From DATJLY01 sp035604615 (GTDB lineage Bacteria > Pseudomonadota > Alphaproteobacteria > ATCC43930 > CGMCC-115725): a stretch of 64,000 bases of DNA. The stretch covers positions 124,001 to 188,000 of the forward strand of contig DATNID010000020.1 of the NCBI GenBank assembly GCA_035604615.1, in the 5' to 3' direction. Shown piece after piece: positions 28,112 through 37,818 of this stretch. Under the pieces are notes generated by a model, which was not told the origin of the DNA, searched no databases, and worked only from the letters and a program-made list of their open reading frames with translations. Position 1 is the first letter of the stretch. Each line of letters opens with the position of its first letter. The translations under genes and the position numbers were made by a program.

Positions 28112-31100
28112 TCAATGGCGCGGCCGGACGAGGCGGGCATCGCTGACCCGCATGAGGCGCGGCCCTTCGGTCCACAGCAGCGCGCACTGCACCGCGCGCC
28201 CGGGATAGATCGCGGCGACCGCTGCGCGATAGGCGCGAAGCTGCTCGAGATAAAGCGGCGGGATGTCGTCCTCGCTCGCCGGCACCGGACGCAGGGTCTT
28301 GTAGTCGACGATCAGCACCGTGTCGTCCCGCACCAACAGCCGGTCGATCCGTCCCGAGATCGCGCTGCCGTCGACCAACCCCACCACCGGCACCTCGGCC
28401 AGCGACAAGGGGCCGAACAGCGGCGCGAAATCGGGCTCTTCCAGCACCGCCAGCGTCTCGGCGAGGATCGCCGCCTGCGCCTCGTCCGAGAGCGCATGCA
28501 CCGGCCGCGCGAGAAAGCGCCGCGCGGCGGAGGCACGCGCGGCCGGGTCGAGCTGAGGCAGGCTCTGTAGCAGGCGATGCACGATCAGGCCGCGGCGGAA
28601 GCCCGCGCCGCCGTCGCCGCCGAGCGGCGAGCGCGGCGCCGGCTCGGTTCCCTCCGGGCGCGACGGCGCCAGAGGCTTGGGCGGGATCAGCTCGGGCTTG
28701 GGCGCGTCGCTCGCCCAAGCCGGCAAGGCGATTTGAGCGGAGGCCGCTTCGGACAGACGGGTATCGCTCACGGGCTTGGCGGTCTGCGGCGTGCTGAGAC
28801 GCAAGCCCGGTCCCGCCCATCCGTCCGCGGCGGGCGACGCGAACGCGAATCGCTCGACCCCTTCCGCCTCGGCGAGCCCCGCGGCGACGAGATCGTACCA
28901 GGTGCCGGGCGAAGGGTTCCGCTTGTTGCGCCAGCCGCAGACATAGAGCCGGTCCTCGGCGCGCGTCATCGCGACATAGAGCAGCCGGCGGTATTCCTCC
29001 TGTCGCCGCTGCGCCGCGGCCGCGCGCGCGCGATCGAATGCCAGCGCACCGCACGCCTTGTCGGCCGCCCACAGCGCCAGCCCGTCATCGGCCCAGACGA
29101 CGCGAAGCGGCTGCGTCGGCACCTGCAGCGTGTCGGGCAGGAACACGATCGGCGCCTGCAGTCCTTTGGCGCCGTGCACCGTCATGATCCGCACCTCGTC
29201 GCGGCCGCGCTCGTCGAGGTCGCGTTTCACCACGATGTCGCCGGCGCCGAGCCAATGGAGGAAACCCTGCAGCGACGGCCCGTGACTGCGCTCGTAGGCG
29301 AGCGCGGCGGCCATCAGTTCGTCGAGCGCGTCCGCCGCCTCGGGGCCGAGCCGCGCGAGCCAGCGTCGCCGTCCGCCCCGCTCGCCCATGATCTCGGCGA
29401 GGAGCTCGTAGGGCGGCGCGTAATCGGCGCGGCCCATGAGTTCGCGCAGCAGCGTCGCCGCGCGCGCGAAGTCCGGGTTCTTGCCGGCGCGGCGCTGCAG
29501 TTCGCCCCACAGCGGCGCGTCATCGCCGCGTTGCCACGCGAGCGCGAACAGGAGCTCCTCGTCGAAGCCGAAGAGCGGCCCCTTGAGCACGGTGGCGAGC
29601 GTGAGATCGTCGTCCGGCAGGAGCAGGAACCGCAGCAGCGCCATCGCGTCCTCGACCGCGAGCTGATCGACGAGACGCATGCGGTCGGACCCTGCAACCG
29701 CGACGTTGCGCTCGCGCAGCGCGCGCACCAAGGCACCGACGAACTGCGTGCGGCGCCGCACCAGCACCATCACGTCGCCGGGGACGATGCGGCGATCGCG
29801 CGATTCGAGCCGCTCGCCGCGCTCGATCCAGCCCTTGATGGTCGCGGCGATCGCTTGCGCGAGACGGAGCTGCGGGACGCTCGCGCGGCGCTGCTCGAGC
29901 GGCAGCTCCCACGGCGCAGGCGGCGGCGCATCGACCGGCTCGACCGCCGGCCACAGCTCGACGAGGCCGCCCTGACCGGCGCGGTGCGCCACGTGCCGGA
30001 TCGGCGCGCCCTCGAGCGCCACGCCGGCGCTCGCCTCGGGCCGCGCGAACACCGCGTCGACCGCGGCGAGAACGGCGCTGGTCGAGCGGAACGACAGATC
30101 GAGGCTCACCCTGCGCCAGCCCGCTCCCGCGCCCTGCGCCTTGGCCGCGAAATGGTCGTGCATGCGGAGAAAGAAATCCGGGTCGGCGCGCTGGAAGCTG
30201 AAGATCGACTGCTTGATGTCGCCGACCGCGAAGACCGTGCGCGGGCCGGGACGCGCCGCTTCGCCGGCGAAGAACTCGTCGGCGAGCTTCGCCACCACCT
30301 CCCACTGCTCGGGATTGGTATCCTGCGCCTCGTCGATCAGGATGTGATCGATGCCGCCGTCGAGCTTGAAGAGAACCCAGGACGGAATGCCCTCGCCGCA
30401 CAAGAGATCGCGCGCCCCGAGCACGAGATCGTCGTAATCGAGGAGCGCGCGCCCGTCCTTTCGGCTGCGGTAAAGCGCGAGCATGCGGTCGCCCAGCGCG
30501 GCCAGCGCCAGAGTCGCACGCATGAGCGATGCCGCGGCGCGCTCGCGCCGCGCGCGCTCGAGCCGTTCCGCCTCGCGACGGAGCGCGGCCTCGATCTCGG
30601 GCGCGCCAGTCGCGATCGCCTTGGTGACGATGTCCTTGCGCTCGTCGCCCTCATGGGTGAGAAAAACGGCGCAATAAGCGTCGAATAGGTCGGGCCGGCC
30701 CTCCACCGGCGCCGCGAGGAAGCGCGCCATCGCCTCGCCGCGCTCGCGGTCGCGCTTGCTGCCGCGCTCGATCATATAGCGCGCGCCCGCGGCAAGCGTC
30801 GCGCCATCGAATTCGCAAGCCGCCGCGACGATCGCCGCTGGCGTCGCATCCGGCGAAATCTCGAGCCGCCGGGCCAGAAGTTGGCGGAAGCGCCCGATCC
30901 CCTCGGACAATGCGCGGGCGAAACGCGCGCGCTCGTCGACGAGCGCGCGCATGAGATCGTCGAACGTCGATTCGGCGGCGTGGCTCGTCACCTCGGCGAG
31001 GGCAATGGCAAGCGCGGGATCGGCGCCGATCCGCGCCTCGGTCAGCATGTCGTCGCGCGCCTCGGCCAGCGCCTCGTCGGCGTTACGCTCGTCCATCAGC

Positions 31101-31534
31101 TCGAAATGCGGCGCGATGCCGGCCTCGAGCGGGAAGCGGCGCAGCAGCGATTGGCAGAACGCATGGATGGTCTCGATCTTCATCCCACCGGGCGTGTCGA
31201 GGACGCGGGCGAAAAGGCGCCGCGCCCGGTCGCGGTCGTCGTCGCCTGGCGCCCGCCCGACGAGCCGCTGCAGATCCTGCGCCAGCGCGCCATCCGGCAC
31301 GACGGCCCACAGCGCGAGCTTGTCGTTGAGCCGGTTCGCCATCTCGGCGGCGGCGGCGCGGGTGAAGGTGAGGCACAGGATGCGCGCGGGATCGCAGCCG
31401 CCGAGCAGCAAGGACAGGACGCGGTCGGTCAGCACCGTGGTCTTGCCAGTGCCGGCCGACGCTCCGACCCAGGCCGAGACGCCGCCATCCCAGGCGCGGC
31501 CCTGCGTATGATCGCCGATCCGGTCCGGAATCAC
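28112..31534 (-). CDS. addA: Double-strand break repair helicase-nuclease AddA
   Basis: A 1140-residue UvrD/Rep-type helicase fused to a RecB-family nuclease. Walker A AWVGASAGTGKTTVLTDR is near the N-terminus, motif II reads HILIDEAQDTNPEQ, motif IV-VI includes VHGAKGLQAPIVFLPD and LYVAMTRAEDRLY, and the nuclease motif RIDRLLVRDDTVLIVDYKT is near the C-terminus. AddAB resects DNA ends for RecA loading. The GTG start at 31534 overlaps the addB stop, with GGAGG before it; more upstream starts would lie within addB. Confidence 0.94.
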   Translation of the reverse strand: MIPDRIGDHTQGRAWDGGVSAWVGASAGTGKTTVLTDRVLSLLLGGCDPARILCLTFTRAAAAEMANRLNDKLALWAVVPDGALAQDLQRLVGRAPGDDDRDRARRLFARVLDTPGGMKIETIHAFCQSLLRRFPLEAGIAPHFELMDERNADEALAEARDDMLTEARIGADPALAIALAEVTSHAAESTFDDLMRALVDERARFARALSEGIGRFRQLLARRLEISPDATPAAIVAAACEFDGATLAAGARYMIERGSKRDRERGEAMARFLAAPVEGRPDLFDAYCAVFLTHEGDERKDIVTKAIATGAPEIEAALRREAERLERARRERAAASLMRATLALAALGDRMLALYRSRKDGRALLDYDDLVLGARDLLCGEGIPSWVLFKLDGGIDHILIDEAQDTNPEQWEVVAKLADEFFAGEAARPGPRTVFAVGDIKQSIFSFQRADPDFFLRMHDHFAAKAQGAGAGWRRVSLDLSFRSTSAVLAAVDAVFARPEASAGVALEGAPIRHVAHRAGQGGLVELWPAVEPVDAPPPAPWELPLEQRRASVPQLRLAQAIAATIKGWIERGERLESRDRRIVPGDVMVLVRRRTQFVGALVRALRERNVAVAGSDRMRLVDQLAVEDAMALLRFLLLPDDDLTLATVLKGPLFGFDEELLFALAWQRGDDAPLWGELQRRAGKNPDFARAATLLRELMGRADYAPPYELLAEIMGERGGRRRWLARLGPEAADALDELMAAALAYERSHGPSLQGFLHWLGAGDIVVKRDLDERGRDEVRIMTVHGAKGLQAPIVFLPDTLQVPTQPLRVVWADDGLALWAADKACGALAFDRARAAAAQRRQEEYRRLLYVAMTRAEDRLYVCGWRNKRNPSPGTWYDLVAAGLAEAEGVERFAFASPAADGWAGPGLRLSTPQTAKPVSDTRLSEAASAQIALPAWASDAPKPELIPPKPLAPSRPEGTEPAPRSPLGGDGGAGFRRGLIVHRLLQSLPQLDPAARASAARRFLARPVHALSDEAQAAILAETLAVLEEPDFAPLFGPLSLAEVPVVGLVDGSAISGRIDRLLVRDDTVLIVDYKTLRPVPASEDDIPPLYLEQLRAYRAAVAAIYPGRAVQCALLWTEGPRLMRVSDARLVRPRH

Positions 31535-34509
31535 TCTTCGCCTCCACCCTCGCCCTCGCCCGGCACCGACCATTCCTTGACCCGCGCGAGATGCCCATAA
31601 TCGCTGTAGCGCGGCGCCTTCTCCGGCCGTGGCACGGAGAGATAGGGCGTCGCCAGAAGGTCGAATTCGGCGATGAGGCGGCGCACCCCCGCGACTGCCT
31701 CGTCGATGCGAGCGCGCAGCGCGGCTGGACTATCGGCGATGGGCTGCACCTTGCCGGCCGGATCGCCGCCGCTCAGGTGCCAAAACGCGAGTTCCGCCAC
31801 CGGCGCCGCCGGTACGCCCTCGAAACCGCCCGCCTCCGCCATCGCCGCTTCGAGCGCAAGCTGCGGCGCATAGCCGAGCGCCACGTCGTCGCGCTGCGGC
31901 AAGGTCCCGGTCTTGAAATCGGCGATCGCCAGCCCGCCCGCGCGCAGCACATCGATGCGGTCCGCCCGCCCGACGAGTTCGAACGGCCCGCCCGGCCCAC
32001 CGAGCATCAGACTCCCCTTGCGCTCCGCCGCGATCGCAGCGAGGCCGGCGCGGCGCTCGGCCTCTAGCGCCACGAACCAGCGCGCGATGCGCTCGAAGCG
32101 CGGCCACCAGAAGGCGCGCACGCCCGGGCGCTCCAACGCGGCGCCGAACACTTCGCGCCCCAGGGCGACGAGGCGCTCGACCGCATTGGTCGGAAGCACG
32201 CCGCGATAGGCGTTGAGGAAGCGGTCGAGCGTCTGGTGGATCATCAAGCCGCGATCGGCCGCCCCCGGATCGGCGTCAAGCGGATCGATCGCCTTGAGGC
32301 GCAGCACGCGGCGCGCATAGATCGCATAGGGATCGCGGACCCAGGTCTCGATCTCGGTGACGCTGAGACGGCGCGGCCGCGCCGCGAGGGGGGGGCGCGG
32401 CGCCGGCGCGACGCTCGCGATGCGCGCCGATTTATCGATCTCGCGCTGCCACGCCAGGGGCTCGTCCGCCGCCGCGAGGATCGGGCCGAGCCCGCCCGCG
32501 GTCAGGACCGCGTCGAGCCGCAACAGCCAGCGCGACGGCACGGTCGGGGTGCCCTCGATCCGCGTGGCGCGGGTCAGCACGACCTCGCGCGCGCCGAGCG
32601 CCTGCGCGAAATCATGTGCCGCGACGCCGATGCGCCGCTCGGGCGGCGGCATGCCGAAGCCGCGGCGCATCGGCCGCGACAGGAACGGATCGCTCTCGGA
32701 TTCCGCCGGCCACACGCCCTCGTTGAGGCCGCCGAGTATGAGCCGGTCGGCGTGCTGGAGCCGCGCCTCGAGCAGGCCCCAGATGAAGAGCCGTGGATGG
32801 CGCCCGAACGCTGGCCGCACCACCGGCCCGGTGACGAGACCCTCGAACAGGGCGGGAAAGTCGCTGCCGTCGAGCGCCGGAAATTGGCCGGCGGCATCGA
32901 TCAACTCGCTGGCGATGTGCGCCGCCGCCTCGCCCGCCGGCTCGCGCCACAGACGCTCGGCGCCGGTTTCCGTGTCGCTGCACGCGAGCGCCTCGGCGGC
33001 GGCGACATGGGCTTCGACCAAATGCGCAAGGCTGGTGCCGCGCGCAGCGATCGCGTCGATGAGCGGCGCGAGCGCAGCGCCGATCGCCGCGACGAAAGGC
33101 CCGAGGTCGTGCGCCGTCTCGGTCTCCCGCAGCGCCGCTTCGAGCCCGGCGAGACCCGGTGCCGGGCGCGGCCCGCGCAGCACCGCGATCTCGAGCCGGC
33201 GGGCGAGCGCGCGGCAAGCCTCGGGAGCAAGTCCGCACGCGGCGAGCGGATGTTTCAGCAGCGCCAGCAGCGGCACGGGAGCCAAGTCCTGCGCCGCCGC
33301 CTCGAGCAGCAGGCGCAGGAAGATGCCGGGCGGCGTCCGGTTCAGCGGCACGCCCGCGGAATCGTCGATCTCGATGTTCCAGCGCCGCAGCTCGGCGGCG
33401 ACGCGGCGGGCCAGCTCGCGATCGGGGGTGACGAGCGCCGCGGTCGCTTCCGGCGTCTCGAGCGCCTGGCGCAGCAGCAGCGCGATCACCAGCGCTTCCT
33501 CGCGCGGGCCTGGACAATCGATCCGATGCAGTCCCTCGATCGCACTCTTCGGCATGGGTGCGAGTCCGCGCCAGCGATCGCTCGATACGGCCGGACGCAA
33601 CGCCTCGAACACCAGCGTGCGACGCGCATCGGGCGCACCGGCGACACCGGCCGACGGCCAGTCGCGCACGGTCGCGGGCTCGATCGCGAGTCGGTGCAGG
33701 AGACGCGCCATCAGATGCTGCGGATGGGCCGGGTCGTCCGCGATCTGGGTCCAGGTGTCGTCGTCGCAGTCGCGCGCGAGGCCGGGCAGGACGATCATTC
33801 CCTGCGGCAGCGCGGCGACCGCTTCCAGCAGATCGGCCACCGCGGGCACGCCGCCGGTGATGCCGGCGGCGATTACCGAATGGGGCGGCGGGCGATGCTG
33901 CCATTGCCGGGCTTGAGCCGCCAGGACCTGGTTGCGGCGCTCGGCCGGATCGAGACAGCCGATCTCGGCGAGCGCCGCCGGCCAATGCACGCGGACGATG
34001 TCGAGGAACGCCAGCACTTTCTGCCAATGCTGCGCGTGTTCCTCGGGAACGAGCCTGGCGAGATCGTCGAGCGAGCCGCCCTCCGCCTGCACCTCATCGA
34101 GGAAGCGCGCCAGCTCGGCGGCCAGCGGCGCCGCCTGGCCCGGCGTCATCGGTCCCGTCCCCTGCGCGCGGCCCCAGGCGAGCACGAGACGCGCCAGCAT
34201 GAGGCGGCGACGCAGCTCGGGGATGGCGGGGGCGATGTCGAGCGCGTCGTCGCTCTCGCCTTCGTCGCCCAAGAGCAACAGTTCTTCGGCATCGAGATCG
34301 CCGACCGCGGCGAGCCGCGGCAACAACAGAGGGCGCCCCGCGCTCGCCCGCAGAAAGGCCTCGGCGAGCGCCCGCGCCGCGCGCCGGGTTGGCAGCAGGA
34401 TGGTGCCGCGCGCGAGCGCCACCGGATCGTCGCCGGCGCGCGCCATCAGACCGGCAACCAGGCTGTCGAGAAACGGCCGCCCGGGCGGAACGGTGTAGAT
34501 CTGCGCCAC
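31531..34509 (-). CDS. addB: Double-strand break repair protein AddB
   Basis: A 992-residue partner of AddA. It has an inactivated helicase-like fold (ILLPTRRAARALAEAF takes the place of a Walker A) and a C-terminal RecB-type nuclease (RADRIDVLRAGGLAIADFKT). AddB cuts the opposite strand and recognises Chi-like sites in studied systems. The GTG start (34509) is chosen by the conserved IYTVPPGRPFLDSLVAGL and lies 2 bases after murU. Confidence 0.92.
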   Translation of the reverse strand: MAQIYTVPPGRPFLDSLVAGLMARAGDDPVALARGTILLPTRRAARALAEAFLRASAGRPLLLPRLAAVGDLDAEELLLLGDEGESDDALDIAPAIPELRRRLMLARLVLAWGRAQGTGPMTPGQAAPLAAELARFLDEVQAEGGSLDDLARLVPEEHAQHWQKVLAFLDIVRVHWPAALAEIGCLDPAERRNQVLAAQARQWQHRPPPHSVIAAGITGGVPAVADLLEAVAALPQGMIVLPGLARDCDDDTWTQIADDPAHPQHLMARLLHRLAIEPATVRDWPSAGVAGAPDARRTLVFEALRPAVSSDRWRGLAPMPKSAIEGLHRIDCPGPREEALVIALLLRQALETPEATAALVTPDRELARRVAAELRRWNIEIDDSAGVPLNRTPPGIFLRLLLEAAAQDLAPVPLLALLKHPLAACGLAPEACRALARRLEIAVLRGPRPAPGLAGLEAALRETETAHDLGPFVAAIGAALAPLIDAIAARGTSLAHLVEAHVAAAEALACSDTETGAERLWREPAGEAAAHIASELIDAAGQFPALDGSDFPALFEGLVTGPVVRPAFGRHPRLFIWGLLEARLQHADRLILGGLNEGVWPAESESDPFLSRPMRRGFGMPPPERRIGVAAHDFAQALGAREVVLTRATRIEGTPTVPSRWLLRLDAVLTAGGLGPILAAADEPLAWQREIDKSARIASVAPAPRPPLAARPRRLSVTEIETWVRDPYAIYARRVLRLKAIDPLDADPGAADRGLMIHQTLDRFLNAYRGVLPTNAVERLVALGREVFGAALERPGVRAFWWPRFERIARWFVALEAERRAGLAAIAAERKGSLMLGGPGGPFELVGRADRIDVLRAGGLAIADFKTGTLPQRDDVALGYAPQLALEAAMAEAGGFEGVPAAPVAELAFWHLSGGDPAGKVQPIADSPAALRARIDEAVAGVRRLIAEFDLLATPYLSVPRPEKAPRYSDYGHLARVKEWSVPGEGEGGGEE

Positions 34510-34511
34510 GC

Positions 34512-35234
34512 TCAGCGCTCGACGCGATGCGTGTCGAGGCGCGCCTCGGTGACGGAGAGGCCGGAAGGCGTGCCGACATGGAACCACTCGCCGTCGAGCA
34601 CCTGGCCGGCGATGCGGCCCGCCGCGATCGCCTTGTCCCACAACGGGTTCATCGAGAATGCGCCGGCGGGAGCGCCGTCGAAGATGCGGCGATGCAGGAT
34701 CTGCATCCCAGCAAAGAGATAGGGCGTGACTTCGTGCTCGGCGCGGCGGCGGAGCCTGCCCGCGGGATCGAGCATGAAGTCGCCGGGTCCGTCGTAGCCG
34801 ACCGCGGTCGTGGTCCGCTGCAGCAGCAGGCGCGCGTCGTGGCGCGCGGGATCGAAGGCGCGGGAGAGACGCGTCAGCGCCGCGATCTTGCCGTCGAGCC
34901 AGATGACGTCGCTGTTGACGACGAAGAACACCTCGTCGAGCAGGGGGAGCGCGTTGGCGATGCCGCCGCCGGTATCGAGCAGCGTCGCCTCGCGCGACAG
35001 GCGCACTTCGAGGTCGCTTCGGGCGGCGAGATGACGCTCGATCAGCTCGGCCTTGTAGTGGACGTTGACCACGACCCGCCGCACGCCCGCCGCGACCAGC
35101 CGGTCAAGCACATGATCGATGAGCGCCCGGCCGCACACCGGCACGAGCGGCTTTGGCACGCGCTCGGTGAGCGGGCGCATCCGCGTGCCGAGCCCGGCGG
35201 CCAGCACCATGGCGCTTTGCGGAGGCTCTCTCAT
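34512..35234 (-). CDS. murU: N-acetylmuramate-1-phosphate uridylyltransferase-like nucleotidyltransferase
   Basis: A 240-residue sugar-1-phosphate nucleotidyltransferase. The N-terminal signature MVLAAGLGTRMRPLTERVPK and DEVFFVVNSDVIW are seen. Paired with an AmgK-like kinase (ATGA overlap), it is best read as MurU, which makes UDP-MurNAc from MurNAc-1-phosphate in the anomeric cell-wall recycling route that bypasses MurA. A mannose-1-phosphate guanylyltransferase is the alternative based on similarity alone. Confidence 0.82.
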   Translation of the reverse strand: MREPPQSAMVLAAGLGTRMRPLTERVPKPLVPVCGRALIDHVLDRLVAAGVRRVVVNVHYKAELIERHLAARSDLEVRLSREATLLDTGGGIANALPLLDEVFFVVNSDVIWLDGKIAALTRLSRAFDPARHDARLLLQRTTTAVGYDGPGDFMLDPAGRLRRRAEHEVTPYLFAGMQILHRRIFDGAPAGAFSMNPLWDKAIAAGRIAGQVLDGEWFHVGTPSGLSVTEARLDTHRVER

Positions 35235-36235
35235 GCCGCGGGCCGGCGCGGCGGAACGAGGCGCCGCTCCCGCGGGACGTGGCGGTCGAGCCAGCGCGCC
35301 AGCGGCGCCAGATCGGGATGGCGCAAATCCTGTTCGATGAGCCGCCACAGGCGCGGGATGTGCGCGAGATATTGGGGCTTGCCGTCGCGCACCGAGAGCC
35401 GCGTGAAGATGCCGACGATCTTGCAATTGCGCTGCGCGCCCAGCACGGCATAGGAGGCGTCGAACGCGTCGCGATCGAGACCCGGAAAAGCGTCAAGAAA
35501 GCGCGCGCGCATGGCGGCACCGAGCGCGGCCGGAACGTCGCGCCGCGCGTCCTCGAGCAGCGACACGAGATCGTAGCTCATCGGCCCCAGCACCGCGTCC
35601 TGGAAGTCGAGGAGACCGCAGGACGCCAGCGCCTCGCGCCCCGAGAGCCGCATCAGGTTGTCGACGTGATAGTCGCGCAGCACCAGGGTCTCCGGCACCG
35701 CATGCGCGCGCGGCAGCAGCGCGCGCCACAGCGCGAGATAGCTCTCCCGCACCGCCGGATCGGCGGGCGTGCCGGTGACCGCGGGCAAATACCAATCGAC
35801 CAGCAGGGCGGCTTCGGCCAGGAGCCGCGCCTCATCGTAGGACGGGAGTTCGGGCGCGACGGCGAAGCGGCGGTTGACCGCGATCAGGACATCGACCGCG
35901 AGCGCGTAGAGCGCCGCCTCGTCTGCGCCGGCGGCGAGGAGGCGCGTGTAGGTGTCATCGCCAAAATCCTCGAGCAGCAGCAGGCCGGCCACGACATCCG
36001 CGGCGTCGATGCGGGGTGCGCTGAGGCCGATGCCGTGGAGCAGCCGCGCTACCGCAAGGAACGGCCGCACGTTCTCCATCGGCGGCGGCGCGTCCATCAG
36101 CATCGCCGTGGCGCCTTTGCGTTCGAGCCGCACATAGCGCCGGAACGAGGCATCGCCCGGCAGCGGCCGCCGCACCGCGTCGCCCCATCCGGCTGCGGCG
36201 AGAAACGCGGCGCAACGCGCGTCGCGGTCAGCCAT
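35231..36235 (-). CDS. amgK: Anomeric N-acetylmuramate/N-acetylglucosamine kinase-like phosphotransferase
   Basis: A 334-residue aminoglycoside-phosphotransferase-fold kinase. The catalytic loop LVLRDYHVDNLMRL and the metal-binding GLLDFQDAVLGPMSYDL are clear, and the N-terminus has ASFRRYVRL. With MurU next door and TsaE just upstream, it is most likely AmgK, which phosphorylates MurNAc at C1. It overlaps the tsaE end by 8 bases. Confidence 0.85.
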   Translation of the reverse strand: MADRDARCAAFLAAAGWGDAVRRPLPGDASFRRYVRLERKGATAMLMDAPPPMENVRPFLAVARLLHGIGLSAPRIDAADVVAGLLLLEDFGDDTYTRLLAAGADEAALYALAVDVLIAVNRRFAVAPELPSYDEARLLAEAALLVDWYLPAVTGTPADPAVRESYLALWRALLPRAHAVPETLVLRDYHVDNLMRLSGREALASCGLLDFQDAVLGPMSYDLVSLLEDARRDVPAALGAAMRARFLDAFPGLDRDAFDASYAVLGAQRNCKIVGIFTRLSVRDGKPQYLAHIPRLWRLIEQDLRHPDLAPLARWLDRHVPRERRLVPPRRPAA

Positions 36236-36704
36236 GGCGCAGCTCCGCGGCGCGCTCGGACCACGACGGCGAGGGCGTCACGGTCGCCGTGCGCGAATCG
36301 GGCTCCGCGGCGAAGGCGAGCGCGATCCCGAGCCGTTCGCGCGGCAACAGGGCCCCCAGCCGCTCGGGCCATTCGATCAGGCTGATGCCGTCGGCGAATG
36401 CTTCCTCGATGCCGAGCTCCCACGCTTCTTGCGGCTTGGAGATGCGGAACAGGTCGAAATGCCAGATCGCCGGACCGTCGCCGGCATAGATCTCGACCAG
36501 GGTGAAGGTCGGGCTCGGCACGTCCCCGGCGCCGCCGCATCGGGCGCGGATGAAGGCGCGGGCGAAACTGGTCTTGCCGCTGCCCAAGGGTCCCTCGAGC
36601 GCGATCACGTCGCCCTGGCGCGCGCGCGCCGCCACGCGTGCCGCCAGCGCGGCCGTCGCGCACTCGTCGGGCAGATCGAGGGCGAAGGAGGAACCGTGAT
36701 CCAC
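36228..36704 (-). CDS. tsaE: tRNA threonylcarbamoyladenosine biosynthesis ATPase TsaE
   Basis: A 158-residue P-loop ATPase: GPLGSGKTSFARAF (Walker A), SPTFTLVEIY and IWHFDLFRI are diagnostic. TsaE supports the TsaBD complex that makes the t6A37 tRNA modification. It leads the tsaE-amgK-murU-addB-addA run and is divergent from the reductase gene at 36796. Confidence 0.94.
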   Translation of the reverse strand: MDHGSSFALDLPDECATAALAARVAARARQGDVIALEGPLGSGKTSFARAFIRARCGGAGDVPSPTFTLVEIYAGDGPAIWHFDLFRISKPQEAWELGIEEAFADGISLIEWPERLGALLPRERLGIALAFAAEPDSRTATVTPSPSWSERAAELRHG

Positions 36705-36795
36705 GCCAGCGTTTTAGGACGCGGCGCGGCTCCGCTGCAACGCCCAACGGCCACGCGGAGTTGCCTCGCCGGGCGCTTCCGGCCATGGTAGCGCG

Positions 36796-37815
36796 ATGCC
36801 AGAGACAGCGCAGCGCACCGGCGTGGCGATCATCGGCGCGGGGCCGGTCGGGCTCTTCGCGGTGTTCGAGTGCGGCATGCTCGGCCTGCGCTGCCATGTG
36901 CTCGATGCGCTCGACCGGCCCGGCGGGCAATGCGCCGCGCTCTATCCCGAGAAGCCGATCTACGACATCCCGGCCCACGGGGCGATTTCCGCCGCCGAGC
37001 TGATCGACCGGCTCGCCGACCAGGCGGCGCCGTTCGCGCCCTCCTATCATCTGGGCCATCCGGTCCAGTCGCTGACAGCGCTGCCGGATGGCGGGTTTCG
37101 CCTGGAGACCGCGCGAGTCGCGATCGAGGCGGGCGCGGTCATCGTCGCCGCCGGGGTCGGCGCGTTCGGCCCCAACCGCCCGCCGCTCGCCGGGATCGAG
37201 GCCTACGAGGGCACCGGCGTCTTCTACTTCATCACCCGGCGGGACGAGTTCCGCGGCAAGCGGGTGGTGATCGCGGGCGGCGGCGATTCGGCGGTCGACT
37301 GGGCGCTGTCGCTAGCCGAGGCGGCGGAGCGCGTCATGCTGGTCCACCGCCGCGCCAAGTTCCGCGCCGCCCCCGAATCGGCGAGGCGACTCGAGGCGCT
37401 GGCCGCTGAGGGGCGGATCGAGCTGGTGACGCCCTTTCAGCTCCACGCGCTCGAGGGCGAAGGCGGCAGGCTCGCGGCGGTGATCGTCGCCGATCTCGCG
37501 GGCGGCACGCGGCGGCTCGAGGCGGACGCGCTGCTGCCGTTCTTCGGCTTGTCGCAGAGCCTGGGGCCGATCGCGCGCTGGGGTCTGGCACTCGAGCGCC
37601 AGCACATCGCGGTCGAGCCATCGACCTGCATGACCTCGACGCGCGGCATCTTCGCCATTGGCGACATCGCGGTCTATCCGGGCAAGCTCAAGCTCATCCT
37701 GTCGGGCTTCGCCGAGGCCGCGCTCGCCGCCCACGCGATCCACCCGCTGCTCCATCCCGGCGCGGCGCTGCACTTCGAATACTCGACCATGAAGGGCGTG
37801 CCGGGACGGAGCTGA
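36796..37815 (+). CDS. Ferredoxin--NADP+ reductase, thioredoxin-reductase-like type
   Basis: A 339-residue flavoprotein. FAD-binding GAGPVGLFAVFECG (near residue 14), the FNR-type stretch GGQCAALYPEKPIYDIPAH, and NADPH-binding GGGDSAVDWALSLAE are seen; there is no CxxC disulfide motif of true thioredoxin reductases. It would exchange electrons between NADPH and ferredoxin or flavodoxin. Alone on the plus strand; ends 3 bases from the divL stop (convergent). Confidence 0.87.
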   Translation: MPETAQRTGVAIIGAGPVGLFAVFECGMLGLRCHVLDALDRPGGQCAALYPEKPIYDIPAHGAISAAELIDRLADQAAPFAPSYHLGHPVQSLTALPDGGFRLETARVAIEAGAVIVAAGVGAFGPNRPPLAGIEAYEGTGVFYFITRRDEFRGKRVVIAGGGDSAVDWALSLAEAAERVMLVHRRAKFRAAPESARRLEALAAEGRIELVTPFQLHALEGEGGRLAAVIVADLAGGTRRLEADALLPFFGLSQSLGPIARWGLALERQHIAVEPSTCMTSTRGIFAIGDIAVYPGKLKLILSGFAEAALAAHAIHPLLHPGAALHFEYSTMKGVPGRS

Positions 37816-37818
37816 GGC

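Noticed and set aside
28577..30688. Long plus-strand open frame inside addA
   Set aside because: It overlaps the clear AddA coding sequence on the other strand and has no recognisable domain; a GC-rich shadow.
32236..34722. Long plus-strand open frame opposite addB
   Set aside because: No motif and full overlap with AddB, which is well supported.
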